From positions 1 to 59,289 of the forward strand of contig DASZMX010000141.1 in the NCBI GenBank assembly GCA_035551475.1: a DNA stretch of 59,289 bases. Reading direction: 5' to 3'. Made by a program: the position numbers and the translations under genes. Source of the stretch: DASZMX01 sp035551475. Its GTDB lineage: Bacteria > Verrucomicrobiota > Verrucomicrobiia > Limisphaerales > Palsa-1400. A model generated the notes under the pieces. It was not told the DNA's origin. It worked only from the letters and a program-made list of their open reading frames with translations, and searched no databases. This document shows, piece by piece, positions 36,901 to 44,049 of the stretch. Numbering within the stretch: the stretch's first letter is position 1; every line of letters starts with the position of its first letter.

Positions 36901-37024
36901 AATGAAGCTTGACCTGCTGGCCGTCAGGGGTGAGCGAGGCGTCCAATTCGGACGGGGAAATGGGCGCGGCCACGACGGCAAACACTGGCAGCAGCGCGCT
37001 AAATAACTGGAGCGGTCGGTTCAT
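33980..37024 (-). CDS. Secreted PKD-domain protein with heparinase II/III-like (polysaccharide lyase) architecture
   Basis: 1014 residues with a signal peptide (MNRPLQLFSALLPVFAVVAA). An FYR module sits at the N-terminus (about 28-98, ending RYYRLLLG). A PKD domain follows (about 103-165, YLWDFGDGATAT...GVYTVTLAVTD). Then comes an alpha-helical region (about 175-600, WIGDYALGYKVLEF, NYAEGGYVSRTLTALALG) interrupted by a beta-rich insert near 270-400. The C-terminal beta-sandwich (about 680-1010) contains DTDHQEYAQGQLEV and GPDALLINANE, reminiscent of the His site and strand pattern of heparinase II/III-like lyases. Lyase activity is inferred, not proven by clear catalytic motifs. The stop lies one base from the convergent sedolisin stop. 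Confidence 0.65.
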   Translation of the reverse strand: MNRPLQLFSALLPVFAVVAAPISPSELDASLTPDGQQVKLHWKSVPGQTQQIQVSSDLRTWTKLPPVLASALDDSTWADDGSLTGSFTNAQRYYRLLLGAGTISAWVGAPISFAPAAVGSAYLWDFGDGATATSQSPSHIYQADGVYTVTLAVTDANGTHAGASTIWAESPCQSLLTPSLLAALRQKAASNTTQWQSFNQRLNGQLKQVVGSGAYEGDELSWIGDYALGYKVLEFQDPATAAMYADKAIGLLKSALQDFQKVGEIAQMFLARGDGVTKSFTLPDTNIIGSSLSVYTAPITNLAVVRGSGPTDAIDYYLTFIKVSQTSDGAADYMPGVDWRHSGDLPNDEIDWSIAAPGRSPARGTTYYVTAASSLDIANASAGLSGNTLTFSTAPSVKKAIYVQYVYGAHASNNATLAFQQTHANDGGFNSVTIDDGYTYRYLGKFAALGCDWLYGYPGLTASLRSQLAAMLVRWSDYWKANGYRADDPASNYAEGGYVSRTLTALALGAGRDTNGPRLLSEITAFRQANVLPVITNASDSYAGGFWAEGWNYGQQAARNLILAGLALETAGTGTIAPERQWAGEVINSLISEQPSQRLIYDGGDWYDYPAPFVDKDLLYMTAAAAADPVARSHANYIIQNYPGGQTQDMQDLCYRDPSAGAAFWSDAPLARVAQGTGLVTARADWSYNSTWLAFQVGNLIDTDHQEYAQGQLEVQRGPDALLINANEVGGNQNVNTESSFGNLVAVDDNGAGTQNYPFNQGFWFGAPGCRITAFEDGGQYVYAMGDYAAAYALNTTPGVGTARKLTRQVVYVRPDYIVAHDRAVTQAAADAKELRWHFLDAPAVQPASNSWVAAEGGSKLFGQTFSRSPLATTNEAVNCPADGDAVVYRVATRNTVLATNVNYLTVLQSAAASTASMAATAPVSSSDLRMEGAQIGNTVILCGADAPLTPFSGTITYSVTNAAPTIHFLCDLPAGQAFQVSANGISLGSFKASASGVLSFTNIRTGAQTIALH

Positions 37025-37072
37025 GTAAGAATTTAACTTTAGTGGTTTGATGGTTCATTTCAAATGGCCGCG

Positions 37073-37109
37073 GCCCGACCGCAACGGCCAGGCCGCGGCG
37101 CGGTCGGGC
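37073..37109. terminator. Long GC-rich inverted repeat downstream of the tautomerase gene
   Basis: GCCCGACCGC (37073-37082) and GCGGTCGGGC (37100-37109) form a perfect 10-bp stem around a 17-base loop, immediately after the tautomerase stop (minus strand) and upstream of the lyase-like gene. No U-run follows on the minus strand, so it may stabilise the upstream mRNA or only partly terminate. Confidence 0.5.
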
Positions 37110-37110
37110 G

Positions 37111-37338
37111 TTAGCCTTTGGCCGTGCCCGCGGCAATGGCCCGGGCGTCGGCGGTCGTGATGGCGTTGCCGCCTATTCCCCAATCCCCGCTCTTGACCTC
37201 CTCGACGATGACACTCGTGTACGGCCGAAGGTTTTCGCCCTCGATGGACACCATGGTGTCGGTTAGTTTGCGAATCAGTTCTTGCTTCTGCTTGGGCGTG
37301 AAGACGCCCTCGATCAATTTCACATTCAGTAACGGCAT
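37111..37338 (-). CDS. 4-oxalocrotonate tautomerase family protein
   Basis: 75 residues from ATG at 37338, with AGGAAGAG just upstream; longer frames lack support. After Met removal the N-terminus is Pro (MPLLNVKLIEG), the catalytic base of the tautomerase superfamily. The body (FTPKQKQELIRKLTDTMVSI...LRPYTSVIVEEV) matches the beta-alpha-beta fold of 4-OT-like enzymes; the 60-80 residue size fits. It lies in a minus-strand run with an AhpD-like gene and an ECF sigma gene, suggesting a small stress or aromatic-metabolism operon. The substrate is unknown. Confidence 0.85.
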   Translation of the reverse strand: MPLLNVKLIEGVFTPKQKQELIRKLTDTMVSIEGENLRPYTSVIVEEVKSGDWGIGGNAITTADARAIAAGTAKG

Positions 37339-37460
37339 GTTTCTCTTCCTTGTTTGGGAGGCGCTTTCGATGCCCCATGCGCAACGCCTCTTCAAGCTGC
37401 GCACGGGAATTGGGCGCGGCGCGTCAACGCCGGCGCGCCGGAAACCGGAACAAAAGGCAA

Positions 37461-37778
37461 TTAATCCGCCAGCACGTGAGTGGCGTGCGTGATGGCCGCG
37501 CCGGCCCGGAGCGAGGCGGCGACAATGGCCGCCTCCGCCAGTTCCGCTTCAACCGCGCCCGCGCGACGCGCATTGCCGCTATGGATGGCCAGGCAATAAG
37601 GACATTGCGTGGTGAGCGCCACCGCCACCGCCATCAGCTCCTTGTACTTTACGGGGATCATCCCCGGGGCGACCGCCGCGCGGTCAAACGCCCAGAAAGC
37701 CTTCATGGCTTCCGGCGCGAGGCTTTCCAGCTTTTCCAGCCTGGTCAAATTTTCCTTATTATACATAGTTCTATTCAT
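37461..37778 (-). CDS. Carboxymuconolactone decarboxylase/AhpD-like protein
   Basis: 105 residues. It carries the full AhpD core signature E47-x11-C59-P-Y-C62-x3-H66 (KELMAVAVALTTQCPYCLAIH), indicating a redox-active Cys pair for peroxidase or disulfide chemistry in the cytoplasm rather than simple decarboxylase activity. It follows the sigma factor gene by 15 bases. The sigma-AhpD pairing is a common arrangement in which the sigma factor controls the redox gene. Confidence 0.9.
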   Translation of the reverse strand: MNRTMYNKENLTRLEKLESLAPEAMKAFWAFDRAAVAPGMIPVKYKELMAVAVALTTQCPYCLAIHSGNARRAGAVEAELAEAAIVAASLRAGAAITHATHVLAD

Positions 37779-37793
37779 TTAGAGCCGGGTCGC

Positions 37794-38336
37794 TCAAGGC
37801 CCGGCTTGTTCCATCAGCAGCGTGGAGCTCAAGTCCCATTCTTCACAGTAGGTTTCGCGTCCCGAAAGTATCTCGCGCAATTGCCCCAAACCCCGCGCGA
37901 TGTGGTATTTGACCGCGCCCTCCGCCGCTCCCAGGATCAGCGCAATGTCGCGGTAGGAAAAATCTCCGAAATAAAATAACGCCACCGCCGGCTGGTCCTG
38001 CTCGTCCACTTCGGCCAGCGCGGACAACATCTGTTCCCAGTCCAGCTGTTTGACAACCTCGGGGCAGAAGGCGGGCAACTCTGCGACGTCTTCCGGCGCC
38101 TCCGCCGTTTCCGAGAGATTTCTCCGCAGGGAGAAGCGCCGGCGCATGGTCGCAAAGAGCCAGACCTTGATATTGGCAATGTCCCGCCGCGAGTGATCCG
38201 TGGTCGCCCAAACGTAGAATGTTTCCTGGGTCAAGGCGCGCGCCTCGCTTTCCCCTCGCGTCAAGCTCATCGCAAATTTGAACAGCAGCTCGTAGTGTTC
38301 GCTGACGATCACCTTAAATTGTTCCACAGAGTTCAT
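37794..38336 (-). CDS. ECF-type RNA polymerase sigma factor
   Basis: 180 residues. Region 2 (about 5-75: LLFKFAMSLTRGESEARALTQETF, then KVWLFATMRRRF) and region 4 (about 105-165: FYFGDFSYRDIALILG and GAVKYHIARGLGQLREIL) are present, with no region 3, as in extracytoplasmic-function sigma factors. No anti-sigma gene is visible beside it. It heads the run with the AhpD-like and tautomerase genes, probably regulating them. Phrased as two fragments here, region 2 is continuous in the protein. Confidence 0.9.
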   Translation of the reverse strand: MNSVEQFKVIVSEHYELLFKFAMSLTRGESEARALTQETFYVWATTDHSRRDIANIKVWLFATMRRRFSLRRNLSETAEAPEDVAELPAFCPEVVKQLDWEQMLSALAEVDEQDQPAVALFYFGDFSYRDIALILGAAEGAVKYHIARGLGQLREILSGRETYCEEWDLSSTLLMEQAGP

Positions 38337-38406
38337 GCTTCTTCGAAGCGCTTATGCGCCTCGCAAGAATTCACTATGACTTGCCCAGGAGCGCGCCACA
38401 ATGGGA

Positions 38407-39714
38407 CTAAGGAGCAACCTGCGGCGCGCGACGCACGCGATAAAAACGCTGCGCCTGCAAAGGGCCGTTTGTGTCGGAATATGTGGAAACTCCCAGGCTA
38501 TTGGCGGTCGCCCCCAAGCCGTGCCACGAAAAATCGCCGGAGCCCGAAACCTCGTACACACCCGGCGGCCCCGCCAGAGAAATGGCGAATCCACCCGCGA
38601 TGGGCCGCACCGTCGTCAACTGTATTGTTGAGGGATAAGTGCGCACCGAAACCCGGCGCCCGACGAGCATGTTAACCAGGCCGGATAGGTTGGCCGCCTC
38701 GTCCTGCGACAACACAAAAGTGGTCAACGGATCGCCGCCGAAGGACAAATAGGTCAACGAAGTCAAATCGTCCGGCAGTGACATGAACGCCAATTGGTTG
38801 GCGTCCAGGTCGACCGAACCCAGGTTAGTCAGCCCTTCGGGAAGAAATACGTTCGTCAAACTATTATCACCCAGATCCAGCTCCGTTAAGCTCGACAGGT
38901 CTGAGGGCAGCGTCAAACTGGTGAGGTGATTCTCTGCCAGGAGAAGGCTGGACAGATTGGTCAGGCCCGCCGGAACGATCAGCTGGCGGAGGTTGTTCCC
39001 TTCCAAACGCAACAAGTTTAAATGACTCCAGGAGCCCGCGATGGCAAATTCCGACAACTGGTTGGCATCAGCGTCAACAAAGGACAGGTTCGTCATGACG
39101 GCGGTTAAAGGCAGGTTGGTCAGTTGATTGCCCGCGACTGTCAGTTCCTTCAACTGGCTGGCTGCGGGAAGGCTGAGACTCTGCAATTGGTTAAAATCCA
39201 GATCGAGATAGTTCAGCGCGGTCAGGTCGGCGGGCAATGTCACCTGCGCCAGCTGATTGTCTTCGAGAAAAAGGCTCGCCAGATTCGTCATTCCGGCGGG
39301 GATCGAACATTCGACGAGCGCGTTGGCGCCAAGATCGAGCGAACTCAGTTGAGCGAGTCCATTGGGGAGAACGAAGCGCGTTAGGTGATTGTTGAATAGA
39401 TTCAGCGTCGTCAAGCGCGTCAAGGAAGGCAGCAGGAAATTCGTCAGATTATTCGAATCGAGGTCGAGGTTGGTTAAATTGCTGGCCGCCTCCAGGCCGC
39501 TCAGGTTTCTAATGTTCAGTCCCGGCGCGCCTAACGTCGTCAGGCTCAACAAGTCAGAAGCCGTCAACACGCCTGCGGGCTTTTGCAGGGCGCTGCGCAC
39601 CGCCGCCTCCAGGCCGGCGTCTGGGATGGAAACGGTCTGCGCCAGAAGTGACGTTGCCCCAATTATCGCCAGCGCGGCCATGAGGCGCACCCGCCTTTTA
39701 TTTGATTCAATCAT
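38407..39714 (-). CDS. Secreted leucine-rich-repeat protein
   Basis: 435 residues from ATG at 39714; this start gives a signal peptide (RLMAALAIIGATSLLAQ) and leaves about 100 bases for divergent promoters, while a start at 39852 would overlap the kinase gene. Residues about 80-350 are some 12 repeats of 21-23 residues with the pattern LT.L..L.L..N.L..(L/F).LP. The C-terminus (about 370-435) is an FYR module (RFYRVRRAP). No enzyme motif is present; LRR arrays bind proteins or glycans. It lies 70 bases upstream of the ECF sigma gene on the same strand. Confidence 0.85.
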   Translation of the reverse strand: MIESNKRRVRLMAALAIIGATSLLAQTVSIPDAGLEAAVRSALQKPAGVLTASDLLSLTTLGAPGLNIRNLSGLEAASNLTNLDLDSNNLTNFLLPSLTRLTTLNLFNNHLTRFVLPNGLAQLSSLDLGANALVECSIPAGMTNLASLFLEDNQLAQVTLPADLTALNYLDLDFNQLQSLSLPAASQLKELTVAGNQLTNLPLTAVMTNLSFVDADANQLSEFAIAGSWSHLNLLRLEGNNLRQLIVPAGLTNLSSLLLAENHLTSLTLPSDLSSLTELDLGDNSLTNVFLPEGLTNLGSVDLDANQLAFMSLPDDLTSLTYLSFGGDPLTTFVLSQDEAANLSGLVNMLVGRRVSVRTYPSTIQLTTVRPIAGGFAISLAGPPGVYEVSGSGDFSWHGLGATANSLGVSTYSDTNGPLQAQRFYRVRRAPQVAP

Positions 39715-39815
39715 GCCAATGAGAAGGATGAGAGCCGAAAGGGTTCCCCATCGCCGGTGGGACTTAAGACCCATAAGATAGAAGTATTCAGCGGAGCCTC
39801 CAGCCGCTATTATCC

Positions 39816-42200
39816 ATGTCATTAATAAACCGCATGCCTCCCTCCTCCACATGGGACGATAGCGCCAGTGCGTCCGAGCTTTTGCTCGCGCAAACTGGGC
39901 AGGTGTTTGAAAGCCTCTTCGAGCGAAGCGCCGACGCCATTTGGCTGTACGATCCGCTCACCGCCATGATGGTGGATTGCAATCAGGCCGCCGTGCGACT
40001 CATCGGCGCCGCCAGTAAAGAACAACTTTTAAACACGCGCCCCAAGGACATTTCCCCTGCCTTCCAGCCGGACGGCGCGTCCACCGAGGAAAAAACCGCG
40101 GAGATTATCGCCACCGTCGAGCGCGAACAGACGCATCGCTTCGAATGGGTCATTCGCCGTTTGGATGGCGTGGAGATTCCGGTGGAAGTCTCCTCGACCG
40201 CGCTGCTCATGGGCGGTCGCCGCCTCCAGGTCCTGATTTCGCGCGACATCAGCGAACGCAAAAAAGCCGAGCGCGAATTATTCGAGTTGACACAAGCCCT
40301 GGAGCGCCGCGTGGCGGAACGCACCGCCGCCCTCACCACGAGCGAGGCGCGGTTTCGCGCCCTCGTCGAACACGCCCCCGAGGCGATTGTGGTTTTTGAC
40401 GGCGACACCGGGCGATTTCGCTTTGGCAACGAGCATGCGTGCCGGCTGTATGGCGTGCCCATGGAAAAACTGGCCGAACTGACCCCGAGCGAAGTCAGCC
40501 CGGAATTCCAGGCGGACGGGCGGCTTTCGGTGGAGGTCGCCCGCGAAAAAATGAATGAAGCGCTGGCCGGCGGCATGCCGATTTTTGAGTGGATTCATCG
40601 CCAGCAGCCCAGCGGACGGTTGATCCCCACCGAGGTTCGCCTGCTGCGCCTGCCGGCGGAGCGCCAGAATCTCATTCGCGCCAGCATTATTGACAACACC
40701 GAGCGCAAGCGCGCGGAAAACGCCTTGCGCGCATCCGAAGCGAAATTCCGGGCGCTCTTTGAAGGCTCCAGCCACGGCGTGGTGCTGCATGACGAGAACG
40801 AAATCATCGAGGTCAATCCCGCGGCCGTGCGCATCATGCGGCGCAACTCCGCCGCCGAGGTGATTGGACGCCATCCGCGCGAAATGGCCCCGCCGTTTCA
40901 ACCCAACGGCGAAAGCTCCAGCGTGCTGGGACCGCGGTTGATCCGGGAGTGCTTGCGGTGTGGCAGCGCCCGTTTTGAATGGATGGCGCGCGCGCCCGAT
41001 GGCGAAGATATTCCGCTGGAAGTGGCTTTGACCCGCATCGAATGGGCCGGGCGGGAAATCATCCAGGCTTTCATCACGGACATTACGGAACGCGTCCGCG
41101 CCCAAACGGCCCTGGCGGAGAGCGAGGCGCGTTTCAGCGTGGCGTTTCAAGCCAGCCCCGTGCTGACCAGCATTCTGCGGTTGAGCGACGAAAAATACGT
41201 CCTCGTCAACGATGCGATGGTCAAATGGCTGGGCCTGCCGCGCGCGGAAATTCTCGGGCGCAGCTCCGTCGATCTGGGCATGTGGGAAAATCTGGCCGAC
41301 CGCCAGGCGGCCATCGACGAACTGCGCGCCTCGGGGCGCATCCGCCAGCAGGAATGCCGCTGGCGCAATCGCCGGGGCGAACGCTTCACCATTCTACTCT
41401 CCGCCGAGATCATCACGCTGGACCACGAGCCGCACATCCTATGCCTGGATCTCGACATCACCGAGCGCAAACAAGCGGAGATCGAAATGCTCAAGGCCCT
41501 CGCCAGCGAAAAGGAGCTCAGCCAGCTCAAGAGCAATTTCATCTCGATGGTGTCGCACGAATTTCGCACTCCGCTGGGCATCATCCAATCCTCCGCGGAA
41601 TTGCTCCGCGATTTTCACGCGCAAATGCCCGCCGCTGACCGTGAGATCCAGCTTGAATCCATCACGCGCAACACCCGCCGCATGGCGGGCATGATGGAGG
41701 AAGTCCTGGCCTTAAGCCGGCTCGACGCCGGCAAACTCGATTTTCAGCCAGCCGCCCTGGACCTGGCGCATTTCTGCCGGCGGGTGGTGGACGAGGTTCT
41801 TTCCGCGACCAACCGCCGTTGCCCGGTCGATTTGTCGCTGCCAGCCCTCCCCCTTTCCGCGCAGGCGGACGAGCGTCTCCTCGGCCACATTTTCACCAAC
41901 CTGCTCAGCAATGCTGTCAAATATTCCGAGCCCGGCGCCCCGGTGCATTTTTCTGTGAAGCGCCACGGCCGCGATGCCCATTGCGTCGTGCGCGACCAGG
42001 GCATTGGCATCAGCGAGGACGACCAGCAAAAACTTTTCCAGGCTTTTCATCGCGGCGGCAACGTGGGCAGCCGCCCCGGCACCGGCCTGGGCCTTCTGCT
42101 GGTCAAGCGTTGCGCCGAGCTGCACGGCGGCAATGTTCATCTCCGCAGCAAAATCGCCTCGGGCACCACCGTCCTGGTCAAACTCCCCATTTTCCCATGA
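39816..42200 (+). CDS. Cytoplasmic sensor histidine kinase with four PAS domains
   Basis: 794 residues without membrane segments. PAS units lie at about 25-140, 165-285, 295-415 and 420-545 (each ending in an IS(E)RKKAE- or ITERKQAE-like helix). HisKA has H581 (MVSHEFRTPLGI). HATPase motifs are NLLSNAVKYSEPG, VRDQGIGISEDD and GTGLGLLLVKR. It overlaps the next gene (a LuxR-type regulator) by ATGA and is therefore its cognate kinase. The signal is intracellular and unknown. Confidence 0.93.
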   Translation: MSLINRMPPSSTWDDSASASELLLAQTGQVFESLFERSADAIWLYDPLTAMMVDCNQAAVRLIGAASKEQLLNTRPKDISPAFQPDGASTEEKTAEIIATVEREQTHRFEWVIRRLDGVEIPVEVSSTALLMGGRRLQVLISRDISERKKAERELFELTQALERRVAERTAALTTSEARFRALVEHAPEAIVVFDGDTGRFRFGNEHACRLYGVPMEKLAELTPSEVSPEFQADGRLSVEVAREKMNEALAGGMPIFEWIHRQQPSGRLIPTEVRLLRLPAERQNLIRASIIDNTERKRAENALRASEAKFRALFEGSSHGVVLHDENEIIEVNPAAVRIMRRNSAAEVIGRHPREMAPPFQPNGESSSVLGPRLIRECLRCGSARFEWMARAPDGEDIPLEVALTRIEWAGREIIQAFITDITERVRAQTALAESEARFSVAFQASPVLTSILRLSDEKYVLVNDAMVKWLGLPRAEILGRSSVDLGMWENLADRQAAIDELRASGRIRQQECRWRNRRGERFTILLSAEIITLDHEPHILCLDLDITERKQAEIEMLKALASEKELSQLKSNFISMVSHEFRTPLGIIQSSAELLRDFHAQMPAADREIQLESITRNTRRMAGMMEEVLALSRLDAGKLDFQPAALDLAHFCRRVVDEVLSATNRRCPVDLSLPALPLSAQADERLLGHIFTNLLSNAVKYSEPGAPVHFSVKRHGRDAHCVVRDQGIGISEDDQQKLFQAFHRGGNVGSRPGTGLGLLLVKRCAELHGGNVHLRSKIASGTTVLVKLPIFP

Positions 42201-42820
42201 AAAAAATCCTCATCATCGAAGATGAGCCGGAAATGCGCCGCAACATCACCCAGCTTCTGCGCTTCCACGGCTACGAGTCCAGCGCCGCCGCTGATGGCCA
42301 GGAGGGCCTCGACCTCGCGCGCCGCGCGCCGCCCGACCTTATCCTGTGCGATGTGATGATGCCAGTTTTGGATGGTTACGGCGCCTTGCGCCTGCTGCAC
42401 ATGGATCCGCTTCTGGCCCGCATCCCTTTTATTTTTCTCACGGCGAAAGGCGAAAAAGATGATTTGCGCAGCGGCATGAACCTCGGCGCCGACGATTATC
42501 TGACCAAACCCATTGCCAATGCCGACCTCATTTTGGCGGTCGAGACTCGCCTCCGACGCTCCCGCCAACAGGTCAAACGGGAGTTTACGCCCGACTTTTC
42601 CTCCGCCGCGCCGCTGGCCAAATTCGGCCTCACACCGCGCGCCGCCGAGACGCTGCTCTGGCTGGCCCAGGGGAAAACCAATTCGGACATCGCCACTATT
42701 TTGGGCATCACCGAATCCACCGTGAAGAAGCACGTCCAGGAAATATTCAACAAGCTCGGCGTCGAAACGCGCGGCGCCGCGGCAGTGCAGGCCTTGGAAG
42801 CGCTTAATTCCCCAACCTGA
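42197..42820 (+). CDS. LuxR-type response regulator (partner of upstream PAS kinase)
   Basis: 207 residues from ATG at 42197. The receiver has E9/D9-type acidic pocket (IIEDEPEMRR), acceptor D52 (LILCDVMMPVLDG), switch Thr in FLTAKG and Lys in YLTKPI. The LuxR helix-turn-helix is at about 143-200 (LAQGKTNSDIATILGITEST, then VKKHVQEIFNKLGV). The start overlaps the kinase stop (ATGA). Confidence 0.93.
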   Translation: MKKILIIEDEPEMRRNITQLLRFHGYESSAAADGQEGLDLARRAPPDLILCDVMMPVLDGYGALRLLHMDPLLARIPFIFLTAKGEKDDLRSGMNLGADDYLTKPIANADLILAVETRLRRSRQQVKREFTPDFSSAAPLAKFGLTPRAAETLLWLAQGKTNSDIATILGITESTVKKHVQEIFNKLGVETRGAAAVQALEALNSPT

Positions 42821-42866
42821 AAAATGAGCGTGACAGCGCGGCGCCGGCAAATCCACACTCGGCGCC

Positions 42867-43994
42867 ATGACGGCTCCCGCTCCCACCGAAAATGTGTCCG
42901 CGAAAATGGGCCGTCTCATGTCCGTGGACGCCTTGCGCGGCTTCGACATGTTTTGGATCATTGGCGCCGACGAACTGGTGGAAGGGTTGCGCAAAGTGGG
43001 CGATAATCCCGTCACTCAAGGGGTGGCCCATCAACTCGAGCATTGCGCGTGGGAAGGATTTCATTTTGAAGACCTGATTTTTCCGATGTTCGTTTTCCTC
43101 GTGGGCGTCTCGCTGGTTTTTTCCCTGACGCGTTTGCTCGTGGAGAAAGGCCGCTCCGGCGCAGTGACGCGGATCCTGCGCCGTGCGCTTCTGCTCTATT
43201 TATTTGGCATTCTGGTTTACGGCGGCTTCAGCACGCCGTTCCACGAGATTCGGCTGCTGGGCGTGCTGCAACGCATCGCCCTGGCCTATTTATTCACGGG
43301 GCTGATTTTCTGTTTCTTCCAACTGCGCGGACAAATCATCTGGTGCGTGGGATTGTTGGCGGGTTATTGGGCCGTCATGACGTTCGTGCCGTTTCCCGGC
43401 GGCGCGGCGGGAAATTTTGCGGAAGGCCACAATCTGGCCAATTGGCTCGACAGCCAGTATTTGCCGCTGCGGAAATGGGATGGCGACCATGACCCGGAAG
43501 GATTGCTCAGCACCTTGCCCGCCATCGCCAGTTGTTTGCTGGGCGTTTTTGCCGGGCGCTGGCTCCGCGACTCGGCGCGTCCCATCCTGGCCAAGGCCGG
43601 GTATCTGGCCGCCGCCGGCGCCGCGCTCGTGATCTGCGGCTGGCTGTGGAACCTCCAATTCCCTGTCATTAAGAAAATCTGGACGTCCTCATTCGTGCTG
43701 GTGGCGGGAGGGAACAGCTGCCTGCTCTTGGCCGCGTTTTATCTTATCATTGACGGCTGGGGCTGGCGCGCCTGGGCGCAGCCTTTCGTCTGGATTGGCA
43801 TGAATCCCATTACGATTTATCTGATCAGCTCCATCGTGGACATCGGCCCCATCGAGCGCCGTTTCACGGGCGGCGATTTGCGCAAACTTTACTTCGGCCA
43901 AGCCGGCGAACTCATCGGCGCGCTCACGGGGCTGCTCCTGCTTTTCGCGCTCGCGCGCTTCATGTATCAACGAAAAATCTTCCTGCGGGTTTAG
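42867..43994 (+). CDS. Membrane acyltransferase of the HGSNAT/DUF5009 (NagX-like) type
   Basis: 375 residues, about ten hydrophobic helices. Family motifs seen: RLMSVDALRGFDMF at the first helix, the conserved His-containing stretch HCAWEGFHFEDLIFPMFVFL, and RLLGVLQRIALAYLF. Relatives include heparan-alpha-glucosaminide N-acetyltransferase and bacterial NagX-like proteins, which move acetyl groups across the membrane to glycan sugars. The product may act in sugar or envelope-glycan acetylation. ATG 42906 is an alternative start. It lies 46 bases after the LuxR-type regulator gene. Confidence 0.85.
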   Translation: MTAPAPTENVSAKMGRLMSVDALRGFDMFWIIGADELVEGLRKVGDNPVTQGVAHQLEHCAWEGFHFEDLIFPMFVFLVGVSLVFSLTRLLVEKGRSGAVTRILRRALLLYLFGILVYGGFSTPFHEIRLLGVLQRIALAYLFTGLIFCFFQLRGQIIWCVGLLAGYWAVMTFVPFPGGAAGNFAEGHNLANWLDSQYLPLRKWDGDHDPEGLLSTLPAIASCLLGVFAGRWLRDSARPILAKAGYLAAAGAALVICGWLWNLQFPVIKKIWTSSFVLVAGGNSCLLLAAFYLIIDGWGWRAWAQPFVWIGMNPITIYLISSIVDIGPIERRFTGGDLRKLYFGQAGELIGALTGLLLLFALARFMYQRKIFLRV

Positions 43995-44049
43995 CCGCGC
44001 GCTTGAATCTCGACAATGGCCGGGCGCGGCATAACACTTCGGCAAAGCT

